Source: an uncultured Pelagibacteraceae bacterium
GTDB lineage: Bacteria; Pseudomonadota; Alphaproteobacteria; Pelagibacterales; Pelagibacteraceae
Reading direction: 5' to 3'
Assembly: GCA_902523495.1 (NCBI GenBank)
Contig: CABYZU010000001.1
Span: forward strand, 1 to 64,000
DNA: 64,000 nt
The position numbers and the translations under genes were made by a program. Positions 33,770 through 43,981 of this stretch are shown here, piece after piece (position 1 is the first letter of the stretch; each line of letters opens with the position of its first letter). Under the pieces are notes generated by a model, which had not been told where the DNA came from, ran no database searches, and was given only the letters and a program-made list of their open reading frames with translations.

Positions 33770-34447
33770 ATGCTAACAAAAAAACAAAAAAACCTGCTTT
33801 TATTTATCAACAAGAAGTTGAGAAGTTCTGGTGTTTCTCCATCTTATGAGGAAATGAAAGCTTCTTTAAACCTGAAATCTAAATCTGGAATTCATAGACT
33901 TATAAGTGCTTTAGAAGAAAGAGGTTTTATTAAAAGACTTGCTCATAAAGCTAGAGCTTTAGAAGTAATTAAATTGCCAGAAACGGCTTCTGCAAATGAT
34001 ATTTATAATAATTTTTCACCAAGCGTTATTAAAGGTGGTTTAGATCAGGAAAATTTATCCTCAGATGATGCTGAGGTGCCAGTTTTAGGAAAAATTGCTG
34101 CTGGAACACCTGTTGAAGCTATTCAAAATGAGGTTTCAAGAATACCTTTGCCAAGTAATTTAGAGAAAAATGGAGATTATTTTGGTTTAAAAGTCCAAGG
34201 GGACTCAATGATTGAAGCTGGAATTCATGAGGGTGATACAGTAATCATTAAAAGAACAGATACAGCTGATAATGGAAAAATTGTTGTTGCTCTAATTGAT
34301 GAGCATGAAGCGATGTTAAAAAGAATTAGAAAAAAAGGCAAAGTTGTTGCGTTAGAAAGTGCCAATAAAAATTATGAAACTAAAATATTTGGCCCTGATA
34401 GAGTAAAAGTTCAAGGTGTATTAGTATCTTTATATAGAAACTTCTAA
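33770..34447 (+). CDS. lexA: LexA repressor
   Basis: N-terminal winged HTH and C-terminal autoprotease (VLGKIAAGTPVEAI, VQGDSMIEAGIHEGD, VIIKR). Confidence 0.96.
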   Translation: MLTKKQKNLLLFINKKLRSSGVSPSYEEMKASLNLKSKSGIHRLISALEERGFIKRLAHKARALEVIKLPETASANDIYNNFSPSVIKGGLDQENLSSDDAEVPVLGKIAAGTPVEAIQNEVSRIPLPSNLEKNGDYFGLKVQGDSMIEAGIHEGDTVIIKRTDTADNGKIVVALIDEHEAMLKRIRKKGKVVALESANKNYETKIFGPDRVKVQGVLVSLYRNF

Positions 34448-34469
34448 AAAAATAGTCTAAACCATTTTA

Positions 34470-35867
34470 ATGAAAAAAGTAGCAACTAGATTTGCTCCCT
34501 CACCTACTGGTGCATTGCATATTGGTGGTATTAGAACAGCTTTATTCAATTGGTTATATTCCAAAAATAAAAATGGTAAATTTTATTTGAGGGTGGAAGA
34601 TACAGATAAAGAAAGATCCAAAGATGAATATAAAGATCAAATAATACAATCACTTAAATGGTTTGGTATCAACTATGATGGAGAGGAATATATTCAATCA
34701 GAGAAAATAAACGATCATATAAAAATTGCAAATGAACTTCTTAAAAATGGTCATGCATATAAATGTTATTGTACAAGTGAAGAAATAGAAGAACAAAAAA
34801 AGAGAGCGAGACAAAAAAAGATTCCTTATATTTATGATAGAAAATGGAGAAAGAAAAGTGAGACAGACGCTCCCAAAGAAATTAAACCTGTCATAAGGTT
34901 TAAAAGTAAGATTGATGGAACATCAGTATTGAAAGATTTAGTTCAAGGTGAAGTTAAAATTGAAAATAATACAATCGAGGATTTTATCATTTTAAGAAAC
35001 GATGGGACTCCTACATATAATTTATCAGCATCTGTAGATGATCACCAAATGAATATGACACATATTATTAGAGGTGATGATCATAAAATAAATACGTTCA
35101 AACAAATTCAAATTTATCAAGCTATGAAATGGGAATTGCCCTTATTTGCTCACATACCATTGATACATACAATAGAAGGAAAAAAACTATCAAAGCGAGA
35201 CCAGGCTTCTACATTAGATGATTACTCCAAAATTGGAATCATGCCTGATGCTCTTAGAAATTATCTTTTAAGATTAGGCTGGTCTTACAAAGATAAGGAA
35301 ATATTTACATTAGAGGAAAGTATAAAATTTTTCAATTTAGAGGGTATCGGTAAATCTCCTTCTAAACTTGATATGAGTAGAATTTTATCAATGAATGAGC
35401 ACTATATTAAGAATATTGATGAGGATGATTTATTCAATCAATTAACTAAATATTGCAAATTATATAAAAATGAAATTAAGTCTGATAAAAAAGATAAGAT
35501 CAAAAAATCTCTTACTTTCTTAAAAAATAAAGCAAAAACTTTAGAAGATATATTTAATAATGGTCAATATATTATAAACGATGAGGTCAATTTTAATATA
35601 GATGATGTTAAATTAATTGATGATAAAGCAAAAAAAGTAATCTCTGATTTTAATGCTCAATTTAAGAATATAGATTTACCTTCTAGAGAAATTTTAGAGC
35701 CAATAGTAAATGGACTAATAAAATCTCACAACACAAATTTTAAGGGAGTTGGACAACCATTAAGAATTACTCTAACTGGTTCGAAGTTTGGACCCGGGAT
35801 ATATGATATTATTTTATCCTTAGGAAAGAAAGAAGTTTTAAAACGACTAAGTGCTCAGATATCTTGA
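34470..35867 (+). CDS. gltX: Glutamyl-tRNA synthetase
   Basis: RFAPSPTGALHIGGIRTALFNWLY and GKKLSKRDQAS. Confidence 0.96.
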   Translation: MKKVATRFAPSPTGALHIGGIRTALFNWLYSKNKNGKFYLRVEDTDKERSKDEYKDQIIQSLKWFGINYDGEEYIQSEKINDHIKIANELLKNGHAYKCYCTSEEIEEQKKRARQKKIPYIYDRKWRKKSETDAPKEIKPVIRFKSKIDGTSVLKDLVQGEVKIENNTIEDFIILRNDGTPTYNLSASVDDHQMNMTHIIRGDDHKINTFKQIQIYQAMKWELPLFAHIPLIHTIEGKKLSKRDQASTLDDYSKIGIMPDALRNYLLRLGWSYKDKEIFTLEESIKFFNLEGIGKSPSKLDMSRILSMNEHYIKNIDEDDLFNQLTKYCKLYKNEIKSDKKDKIKKSLTFLKNKAKTLEDIFNNGQYIINDEVNFNIDDVKLIDDKAKKVISDFNAQFKNIDLPSREILEPIVNGLIKSHNTNFKGVGQPLRITLTGSKFGPGIYDIILSLGKKEVLKRLSAQIS

Positions 35868-36983
35868 TACTACTTTTGACGCTTCGTAAGATGAAGATGA
35901 TTTTGATTTAATTTCATTTAATGTTTTATTTACATCAAGGATTTGTTTATTCATAAGCTCAGGATTTTTTAAAAAGTATACTACAGATCTAAAAATTTCT
36001 TTTGAATTACATTCTTTTTGAATTAATTCTGGTATTATTTCTTTTTGGTTAATTATATTAATTATATTTGCAAATTTGGTCTTAACTAAGAACTTTACAA
36101 TAAAAAAATTAATAAAATTCATTTTATAAATTATAATAGATGGAACTTTCGCATTACAAATTTCAAGAGAAACAGTTCCTGATTTCACAACAGCAAATAT
36201 GGAGTTTGATAGTATTTGCGATTTAATATTTTCATCTGAAATCACTTCAACATTATTAAAGTTTATTTTTTTAATCTCATCTTTTATTAAATCTTTGTTT
36301 TGATCTGTTGCATGAAAAATGAAATTATATTGATTAAATTTTTCATTCATTAATTTAATAAAATCTAATAGAATTGGTAAAAGAATATTTGTTTCAGATG
36401 TTCTACTGCCAGCAAACAAAGATATAATTTTTTTATTTTCATCAATTATATTTGATAAATTAGTTTTAATATTTTCTTTATTTTCAAGTAAGGGATGACC
36501 AACGAAAGTATTATTAATATGTTCTTTATCAAAATATTTTTTTTCAAAATTGAATAATAATAAAACATGGTCTAAAAAATTTTTAAAATTCTTAACTCTG
36601 CCCTCTCTCCATACCCATACTTGTGGTGCAACATAATGTATTGTTTTAATATTAGGATTTATACTTTTTACTTTTTCAGCAACTCTTAAAGTAAAATCAG
36701 GACTATCTACACTAAATAGAATATCAGGATTAAATTCAATTATTTTATTTACAGTTTCATTTATTTTTTTTCTGATTTTAAATAAATTTAGAATAACACT
36801 AGTAAAACCAATGTAAGTTATTTCATTAATGTCGTATATTGATTTGATTCCAACCTTATTTAAATAAGAACCTCCAACACTTAAATATTCTATATCTGAG
36901 TGAATTTGTTGAAGCTTAGTAATAACTGTCGATGCTAGTTTATCTCCCGAAGGTTCACCTGTTAATATAAAAATTTTTTTCAT
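35847..36983 (-). CDS. lpxB: Lipid-A-disaccharide synthase
   Basis: IFILTGEPSGDKLAS, VAPQVWVWREGRV, FVGHPLLE, SGTVSLEI. Confidence 0.94.
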   Translation of the reverse strand: MKKIFILTGEPSGDKLASTVITKLQQIHSDIEYLSVGGSYLNKVGIKSIYDINEITYIGFTSVILNLFKIRKKINETVNKIIEFNPDILFSVDSPDFTLRVAEKVKSINPNIKTIHYVAPQVWVWREGRVKNFKNFLDHVLLLFNFEKKYFDKEHINNTFVGHPLLENKENIKTNLSNIIDENKKIISLFAGSRTSETNILLPILLDFIKLMNEKFNQYNFIFHATDQNKDLIKDEIKKINFNNVEVISDENIKSQILSNSIFAVVKSGTVSLEICNAKVPSIIIYKMNFINFFIVKFLVKTKFANIINIINQKEIIPELIQKECNSKEIFRSVVYFLKNPELMNKQILDVNKTLNEIKSKSSSSYEASKVVSRYLST

Positions 36984-37774
36984 TTTACCAAAATAAACAT
37001 CTTATTTTTATTAGCAAAACTAATGCATTTATTTTTATCTAAAAATACGTGTTGTTTACCTTTTACAACAATGCCTTTTAGTCCAGCTTTTTTACTTTGT
37101 TTTAACGTTTTTAAACCAATGGTGGGTAAGTCAACTCTAAGATCCTGTTTCTTTTTTGGAAACTTAACTAAAACACCATGATTTCGAAATTTTTTACTTT
37201 TGATTTTTTCAAGCATTTTTCTAGTTCCACCTTTTCCCTCTATTGAAACAATTTTTTTATTTCTGACTACTACAGCTTGACTGTAATTATATTCTTTTAA
37301 ATTATTTAGTGTTTTAATACCTTTTTTAATATCTAATTGATCAGTATTATTTGGTTTAATTTCTGAATAATTCCCCTTTTTAAGAGTAAGCTCTGGATTA
37401 AATTTAAGAGAATTATCAGTTTTTATCCTATTTTGAGCTAATATTTCTATAATTTCTTTCAAAATTGCAGCATCACCAAGCTTGGATGCTTTGATAATTC
37501 TTGGAATATAATAAATTCCTTTAAAATCTAACTTTAATTTAGAGAAGTTTGGTTTATTAACTTTGCCTGCAAATAAAACTTTTTTACAGCTATGTTTCTT
37601 AAGAATATTAATTATTTTACCAAATTGACCTGTAGAAACTGGATAAGATCTACTATCTCTTTTAAATTTCTTGGACTTAGATAAATCTATTATTATGTAC
37701 TTTATTTTTCTTTTCTTGATTGTCTTAAGTATTTTATTTGGAAAATCTGTGTCACCAAAAATTAATCCTATCAT
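36980..37774 (-). CDS. lpxI: UDP-2,3-diacylglucosamine pyrophosphatase, LpxI family
   Basis: DUF1009/LpxI-like N and C domains (QAVVVRNKKIVSIEGKGGTRKML, DLRVDLPTIGLKTL), between lpxB and lpxA. Confidence 0.88.
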   Translation of the reverse strand: MIGLIFGDTDFPNKILKTIKKRKIKYIIIDLSKSKKFKRDSRSYPVSTGQFGKIINILKKHSCKKVLFAGKVNKPNFSKLKLDFKGIYYIPRIIKASKLGDAAILKEIIEILAQNRIKTDNSLKFNPELTLKKGNYSEIKPNNTDQLDIKKGIKTLNNLKEYNYSQAVVVRNKKIVSIEGKGGTRKMLEKIKSKKFRNHGVLVKFPKKKQDLRVDLPTIGLKTLKQSKKAGLKGIVVKGKQHVFLDKNKCISFANKNKMFILVK

Positions 37775-37775
37775 C

Positions 37776-38552
37776 TTATGAAAATGGAGTACAAATAGAT
37801 CTTTTTTTATCCTTAGTAATAAATTCTATTACCTCTTTAACTAATGGATTATCCTGAAATGAACCATTTAATTTGCTTATATTTTCATTAATATTTTTGG
37901 TAGCAAAAATCTCCTTATACGCCTCGCTTAATCCTAAAATATCCTTATTTTCAAATTTAGCTCTTCTTAAACCTATTAAATTTAATCCTTGTAATGAGTT
38001 TCTATTTCCTATTGATAATCCATACGGAATAACATCGTTTAACACACCAGTCATTCCTCCAATCATTGCCATTTTACCAATTCTTGTAAACTGTTGAACA
38101 GCAGAATTTCCGCCAATAACTACGTTATCTTCTATAATAGCGTGACCACCTAAAGGTACATTGTTTGCTATAATTACATTATTACCTACCTGACAATCAT
38201 GAGCTATGTGGGATGAAATCATAAATAAACAATTATTTCCAATTACAGTCTTACCTCCGCCACCAATAGTCCCAGGGTTTATTGTTACATATTCTCTTAT
38301 TTTATTATTATCTCCAATCACCAAACTTGTTTCTTCACCATTATATTTTAAATCTTGAGGATCATTAATTGAAACAAATGGATAAATCTTATTTCCTTTA
38401 CCAATCTTAGTATTACCGGTAATGATTACATGTGATTGAATTTCTGTATTTTCTCCAATTTCTACTTGGGGACCAATAACAGAATATGGTCCAACTTTGA
38501 CACTTGGATGAACTTTTGCATTTTTATTTATTATGGCTGTTTGATCTATCAT
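37776..38552 (-). CDS. lpxA: UDP-N-acetylglucosamine acyltransferase
   Basis: Hexapeptide repeats, SHIAHDCQVGNNVIIANNVPLGGHAIIED. Confidence 0.95.
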   Translation of the reverse strand: MIDQTAIINKNAKVHPSVKVGPYSVIGPQVEIGENTEIQSHVIITGNTKIGKGNKIYPFVSINDPQDLKYNGEETSLVIGDNNKIREYVTINPGTIGGGGKTVIGNNCLFMISSHIAHDCQVGNNVIIANNVPLGGHAIIEDNVVIGGNSAVQQFTRIGKMAMIGGMTGVLNDVIPYGLSIGNRNSLQGLNLIGLRRAKFENKDILGLSEAYKEIFATKNINENISKLNGSFQDNPLVKEVIEFITKDKKRSICTPFS

Positions 38553-39544
38553 TTATTTTCTCTTATAAAATTTTTTAAATCTTTTGCTGGATAACCCATT
38601 ACTTTAGAATTATCAGGAATATTCTTTATAACCCCACTACCACCACCTATTTGCACATTGTTACCAATCTTAAGATGTCCTGAAATACCTGCCTGACCTC
38701 CAATCATAACGTTATTACCCAAAGTAGAACTTCCAGCAAAACCTACTTGTCCAGCAATAATACAATTTTCACCAATTTTAACATTGTGCGCTATATGAAT
38801 TTGATTATCTAAATATGTATTTTTTCCTATGATAGTGTTTGAAAGAGAACCCCTATCAATTGTAGATCCACAACCAATTTCTACATTGTCTTCAATAATA
38901 ACAATACCTACTTGAGGATACCTAAAATTAAACTCTTTATTTGGAAAAAAACCAAATCCTTTTTTTCCAATTACGCAACCATCTAAAATGTGAACATTAT
39001 TTTTAATTAACGAATTTCTAATTATCACATTTGATCCTATAGAACAATTATCGTCTATGCTTACATTTTTTTCTATGATTGAATTATGGCCAATTAAACA
39101 ATTAGTACCGATCTTTACATTTTCACCAATAAGAACATTTTTTCCAAATTTAACTTTATCTTTGAATTTTGTCTCATAAATATTTTTAACAGTGTTATCA
39201 TAATCATCAGTAATAGAGTCTGGATAAAAAATTTTTGTTATTTGAGCGGTATGCAATAAGACTTTATCTGTAATAATAGCCTTACAGTTATTTGGCAAAA
39301 ATTGTTGAAAATTTTCAGATGTTAAACAATAAGAAGCTTTAGTTTTTTTTGCTAAATCTGTGTATTTTTTTGAGTGAAGGAAAGTTATTTCATTTTTTTT
39401 AGATGAATCGAGATCTTTAATATCAGTAATTTGATCATCTTTTAAATTATTGTTCTTTAAATTTATTGTCTCAAGTAAAAAATTTAAATTATAAGGCCCG
39501 GTATTTTTGAAAAAAGGATTAATCATTAATAAGTTTAATATCAA
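38549..39544 (-). CDS. lpxD: UDP-3-O-(3-hydroxymyristoyl)glucosamine N-acyltransferase
   Basis: LpxD N-domain plus hexapeptide repeat LbH (IHIAHNVKIGENCIIAGQVGFAGSSTLGNNVMIGGQ). Start may be the internal Met (MINPFFKN). Confidence 0.93.
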   Translation of the reverse strand: MILNLLMINPFFKNTGPYNLNFLLETINLKNNNLKDDQITDIKDLDSSKKNEITFLHSKKYTDLAKKTKASYCLTSENFQQFLPNNCKAIITDKVLLHTAQITKIFYPDSITDDYDNTVKNIYETKFKDKVKFGKNVLIGENVKIGTNCLIGHNSIIEKNVSIDDNCSIGSNVIIRNSLIKNNVHILDGCVIGKKGFGFFPNKEFNFRYPQVGIVIIEDNVEIGCGSTIDRGSLSNTIIGKNTYLDNQIHIAHNVKIGENCIIAGQVGFAGSSTLGNNVMIGGQAGISGHLKIGNNVQIGGGSGVIKNIPDNSKVMGYPAKDLKNFIRENK

Positions 39545-39580
39545 AACTTATTTTAAAAGCTTATCAAGATTTATTGCTAA

Positions 39581-40033
39581 TTATTTCCTATCAACAATTG
39601 TAGCTGACCATTGTGCATCTGACATTTTTTTGCCTTCTACAAACGCTTCACCTTTATATTTCCAGACTCTTCCATGTGATCTTATAGCTTCAATTTTTAA
39701 TTCTAATTTACAATCTGGAATAACTGGATTTCTAAATCTTGCTTTGTCAACACTCATTAAAAAAACTAATTTATTATCATATTCTTTTTTATCTATACCG
39801 TATGCTGTAAGAGCAGCTGCCGCCTGGCCGAAAGCTTCAACAATTAAAACACCTGGCAAAACAGGATTCCCTGGAAAGTGTCCATCAACATAAAAAGATT
39901 TCTTTTTTACGTTCATTATCGCTGTAGCGGAGTGAAGATGTTTAATATCAATTAATTCATCGATAAGTAACATTGGTTCTCTATGAGGCAATAAATTTTC
40001 TATATCCTTTTTTGTAAGTTTGTTTTTCTTCAT
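39581..40033 (-). CDS. fabZ: 3-hydroxyacyl-ACP dehydratase FabZ
   Basis: LLPHREPMLLIDEL, FPGNPVLPGVLIVEAFGQAAA. Confidence 0.96.
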   Translation of the reverse strand: MKKNKLTKKDIENLLPHREPMLLIDELIDIKHLHSATAIMNVKKKSFYVDGHFPGNPVLPGVLIVEAFGQAAAALTAYGIDKKEYDNKLVFLMSVDKARFRNPVIPDCKLELKIEAIRSHGRVWKYKGEAFVEGKKMSDAQWSATIVDRK

Positions 40034-40047
40034 TAATATTTTAATCT

Positions 40048-40563
40048 TTAAAAGTTTATTTTCTTATGTTTGTCATTAAATATTCTTAAGATTTTTTCAG
40101 TAATGTCAAGATTGTCATCACCGAATATAATTTTTTCCTTTTGAAGTAAAATTTTAATAGAATTGCTTTGGAGAAAATCAGTTATAATTGGATTAAGTAA
40201 ATCAAGTATCTTTTTTTTTGACTCAACTCTAAAACTATCAAAATCTGTCTGTTTCTTATTTCTCAATTCATTGAATATTTCAACTTCTTTCTCATAATCT
40301 TTAACCAATTTATTAAATTCCTCTTTTTTTAGTATATTTTTTTGTGAAACAATTTTATTTTTTTTTTTCTCTATTTTTTTTGCTAAATCTTTAAGATCAG
40401 TTTCGATTTTTTTTGTCTTATTCTTAATAATCTTATTGAGGGAAACACCAACATCAGAATTGTTTACTATATAGTTAATATTAATGAATCTTATGCTCTC
40501 ATCAGCAAAGGTACTTCCTATAAATAAAAAAAAAGATATTAAAAACGAAAAAAAAAACTTCAT
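40048..40563 (-). CDS. skp: OmpH/Skp-like periplasmic chaperone
   Basis: Signal peptide, FININYIVNNSDVGVSLNKI, long coiled coil; adjacent to bamA. Confidence 0.8.
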   Translation of the reverse strand: MKFFFSFLISFFLFIGSTFADESIRFININYIVNNSDVGVSLNKIIKNKTKKIETDLKDLAKKIEKKKNKIVSQKNILKKEEFNKLVKDYEKEVEIFNELRNKKQTDFDSFRVESKKKILDLLNPIITDFLQSNSIKILLQKEKIIFGDDNLDITEKILRIFNDKHKKINF

Positions 40564-42806
40564 TAAAATTGTGTGCCTAAATTGAATCTAAATGTCTCTG
40601 TTTTATCTGAAGAAGCTTTTGATAGAGCATTTGCAAATGAGAAACTCAATGGGCCTATAGGAGTCATTAAATTTAATGCGACTCCTGCGGAAGATCTTAT
40701 AGTGCTTTTATCATCGAGAGAACTATTATAATCAATTCCCCATATATTTGCAGCATCAAAAAAAATTCCAACATCTAAGTTATCTAGTCCTTCTAAAATG
40801 TTAGGAAGAGTTGCCGACATGTTTAAAGCGGTTAAGTGGTTTCCTCCAATATAATCATCATTATCTACAGGGCCCACTTTTCCTTTTTCAAATCCTCTCA
40901 ATCTATAGGAGGGTAAATATAATCTTTTTGATATCCTTACATCATCACTCAACCCAGATATCGTTTTTCCAAAGAAACTTACTTTAGCAACCATGTCACT
41001 TCTAGCGGAAAGTTTTTTAAACTTAGTCAAATCAAAAGAATTTGAAATTTCTGAATTGTCTGAGACAATTGGTAATTCCTGAGCAAATGTTGTTACATAA
41101 CCATCCTCTGTTCTAAATCGTTTATCTCTTAAATCTTGATTTATTGAATAGTTAAAATATAAATCTGTGTACGATCCCTCTTGTTTCTTAATCGTATTTG
41201 AAGCTTTGCTGGAAGTTTCGAGATCTTCGATTAAAAAATCTAATTCCGGGCTTAAATAAATATTTTGAAATTGTTCAAATCTTGTTCCTAGAGCAAAACC
41301 TAACTCAGAGGTTTTATATCCAGAATCTGATAAAAAGTCAGATGTTGAACTTTTAATTGAGGTAAATAAGGTGTTATCAGAATAATTAAAATTTGGTTTG
41401 GCATAAACAAATTTTCCTTTTACAGAATCTGCAGTTAGTTCAAGATTAGTATCTAACTTGATACCTTTTCCTAAAAAATTATTTTCTTTAATGCCCCCTC
41501 CAAAAGTTCCACCTGTAGTACCAAAGCCAGCTGAAACTGATATTTCACCTGTTGGTCTTTCCTCAACACTCAAATCGATTACTTTAAAGTTATCTTTTGA
41601 GCCATTTTGAATGTTAGAATTAACTTTTTTGAATATTCCTAAACTTTGAATGTTATTTATTGATTTATTAAATAAAATTTCATTGAATGGGTCACCTTCA
41701 TCGACAATTAGATTATTTCGAACAACCTCTTCTAAAGTATTAAAATTTCCATTTATATTAATTTTTTCTATATAGAATTTCTTGCTTTCTGAAATATTTA
41801 TTTCGAAATCAATTTTGTCTGACTTAACTTTTTCATTAATTGATGCATTAATAAATTCATATTGTTTTGTTAAAGCAATTTTATCTATATCTTTTAAAAG
41901 CTCGTTTATTTTTAGAAGAGAATAAGTTTTACCTTTAAATTTAGGAAATTTTTTTACTATCGATTTAAATAGATCTGGATCATAATTTGATGGAAGATTA
42001 AGGGTAAAATTATTAAAATAATATTTTTTTCCAGGTGTTATGTTAAAAATAAGGTTGAAATTTGAATTTTTATCAAATTCTACAAAAGAGTTTTCAATAA
42101 CAACATTATAATAACCATTATTTCTGAAATAAGTTTTTAAAAGTCTTTTATCAAGTTTAATTAACTCCTCATTAATGTAAACATTTCTTGAAACAAACTT
42201 CCAGAATTTATGTTCATCTGATGCAATAATTTCTTTTAATCTTTTGTCCTTAAAGATTTTTTCACCTAAGAATATTATTTTTTTAATTTTTGCTTTGTCT
42301 CCTAAGTCAATGTTAATTTTTAAATCCATAGTGTTTAATTTCTCATTTACACTTTTGGAGCTTGAAATTTTAGAAAAATAAAATCCATTCTTTTTTAAAA
42401 TATTATTAATTAAATCAAGATCGGCTGATAATAATTCTTCATTAAAAGATTTCATTTCGGCTAACTGAATTTTGTCTTTAATAAATTCTACCAGAGATTG
42501 TTTTTTAACACCCTCTATTTGCAGATTCTCAATAATGGGATTTTCTTCAACTTTTAGATATAAAATTTGATTTTCAAAATTTAAGTTTATATTCTTAAAG
42601 AAATTTGTCTTATAAAGGCTTTTAAGTGCTTTGTCTAACTTAAGCTTTGTAATTTCTTCGTTCAATTTAATTTCTGAAAAAATTATTACTGTTTCATTTG
42701 AAATTCTTTTATTTCCAGAAATTTCAAATTTCTTGACTATTTCAGATTTAGCAAATGTACTTAAAAAAATAAAGATTAAAATTGTTTTAAGCAAAAAGTT
42801 TATCAT
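40563..42806 (-). CDS. bamA: Outer membrane protein assembly factor BamA
   Basis: POTRA repeats, C-terminal Omp85 barrel (SYRLRGFEKGKVGP, AGVALNLMTPIGPLSFSFA, terminal FRFNLGTQF). Confidence 0.95.
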   Translation of the reverse strand: MINFLLKTILIFIFLSTFAKSEIVKKFEISGNKRISNETVIIFSEIKLNEEITKLKLDKALKSLYKTNFFKNINLNFENQILYLKVEENPIIENLQIEGVKKQSLVEFIKDKIQLAEMKSFNEELLSADLDLINNILKKNGFYFSKISSSKSVNEKLNTMDLKINIDLGDKAKIKKIIFLGEKIFKDKRLKEIIASDEHKFWKFVSRNVYINEELIKLDKRLLKTYFRNNGYYNVVIENSFVEFDKNSNFNLIFNITPGKKYYFNNFTLNLPSNYDPDLFKSIVKKFPKFKGKTYSLLKINELLKDIDKIALTKQYEFINASINEKVKSDKIDFEINISESKKFYIEKININGNFNTLEEVVRNNLIVDEGDPFNEILFNKSINNIQSLGIFKKVNSNIQNGSKDNFKVIDLSVEERPTGEISVSAGFGTTGGTFGGGIKENNFLGKGIKLDTNLELTADSVKGKFVYAKPNFNYSDNTLFTSIKSSTSDFLSDSGYKTSELGFALGTRFEQFQNIYLSPELDFLIEDLETSSKASNTIKKQEGSYTDLYFNYSINQDLRDKRFRTEDGYVTTFAQELPIVSDNSEISNSFDLTKFKKLSARSDMVAKVSFFGKTISGLSDDVRISKRLYLPSYRLRGFEKGKVGPVDNDDYIGGNHLTALNMSATLPNILEGLDNLDVGIFFDAANIWGIDYNSSLDDKSTIRSSAGVALNLMTPIGPLSFSFANALSKASSDKTETFRFNLGTQF

Positions 42807-42817
42807 AAATAATCGCT

Positions 42818-43981
42818 TTATATACCTAAAGCGTCTAATTTTAAATGAACATAATCTCTTAAATTATATATCTCTTTTAAGTTTTTCGGTCGAATTCTCT
42901 TAAATTTTTGGAATTCTTTCTGATTTAAAATTTTATAAATTAATTTAATTAGTTTTTCAAAGTTAATTTTCTTTTCTAAAAATTTTTGAACAAAATAATC
43001 ATTTACAGTTATTAAAATAGTTTCAAATAATGAAGGGTTTTTTGGAAGATTATTCAATATTTTTACAAGTGGAAATTTTTTCTCGTCTACTTTTTTAAGA
43101 TTTAAATTATTTAAAGTTTCAAAATCTAAAGGTTTATTTTTAAGATACTTGCCACCTTGGTTAAAAATAGAATTATAAATTGGTATTTTCATGTCTGGCT
43201 CATGTGTAAGAAATTTACTTATACCATTTTTAAACTTAATAATTGCATGTACATAAGATTTTGGATGTGTAAGTATCAAAATATTTTTGTATTCAATATT
43301 AAAAATATTTTTTGCCTCAATTACTTCAAAAACTTTGTTCATTAAAGTTGCAGAGTCAATTGTTATTTTTTTTCCCATACTCCAATTTGGATGTTTAAGA
43401 GCGTCACTCAATTTTATTTTACTAAACTGGCTCTTTGGCAAATTAATGAATGGGCCACCAGAAGCAGTAATATAAATTTTTTCAATTTTATTTATATTTT
43501 TATTATCTAAAAGAGAAAAAATTGAAAAATGTTCTGAGTCTACAGGAATAAATTTTGTCCTATTTTTTTTTAATTCTTTATTAATGATTGGCCATCCACA
43601 TACAATTGCTTCCTTATTTACTATTGCAATTAATTTTGTTCGATTAATTATTTTTAACGTAGGTAATAGTCCACTAATTCCAGAAATAGCACTCATTACA
43701 TAATCAATCTTCTTTGGTAAAATTTTTTTTAAATTATTGAAATTTTGAAAGACATTTAATTTTTTATCTTTAATAATTTGTTTTGTTTTTCTAAAACTTT
43801 GAGGATCAGTTATGATTATATTTTTAACTTGAAATTTTTTCGCTTGACTGATTAAGTCTTTATAATTTGTGTTAGCTGTTAATAATTCTATTTTAAAATT
43901 TTTTTTATCTTTTTCAACTATACGTAGTAAAGATTTTCCAATTGAGCTTGTAGACCCCAAAATTGCAATTTTTTTTTTCAT
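42818..43981 (-). CDS. dxr: 1-deoxy-D-xylulose-5-phosphate reductoisomerase
   Basis: IAILGSTSSIGKSLL, IAIVNKEAIVCGW, PVDSEHFSIF, TASGGPF. Confidence 0.95.
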   Translation of the reverse strand: MKKKIAILGSTSSIGKSLLRIVEKDKKNFKIELLTANTNYKDLISQAKKFQVKNIIITDPQSFRKTKQIIKDKKLNVFQNFNNLKKILPKKIDYVMSAISGISGLLPTLKIINRTKLIAIVNKEAIVCGWPIINKELKKNRTKFIPVDSEHFSIFSLLDNKNINKIEKIYITASGGPFINLPKSQFSKIKLSDALKHPNWSMGKKITIDSATLMNKVFEVIEAKNIFNIEYKNILILTHPKSYVHAIIKFKNGISKFLTHEPDMKIPIYNSIFNQGGKYLKNKPLDFETLNNLNLKKVDEKKFPLVKILNNLPKNPSLFETILITVNDYFVQKFLEKKINFEKLIKLIYKILNQKEFQKFKRIRPKNLKEIYNLRDYVHLKLDALGI

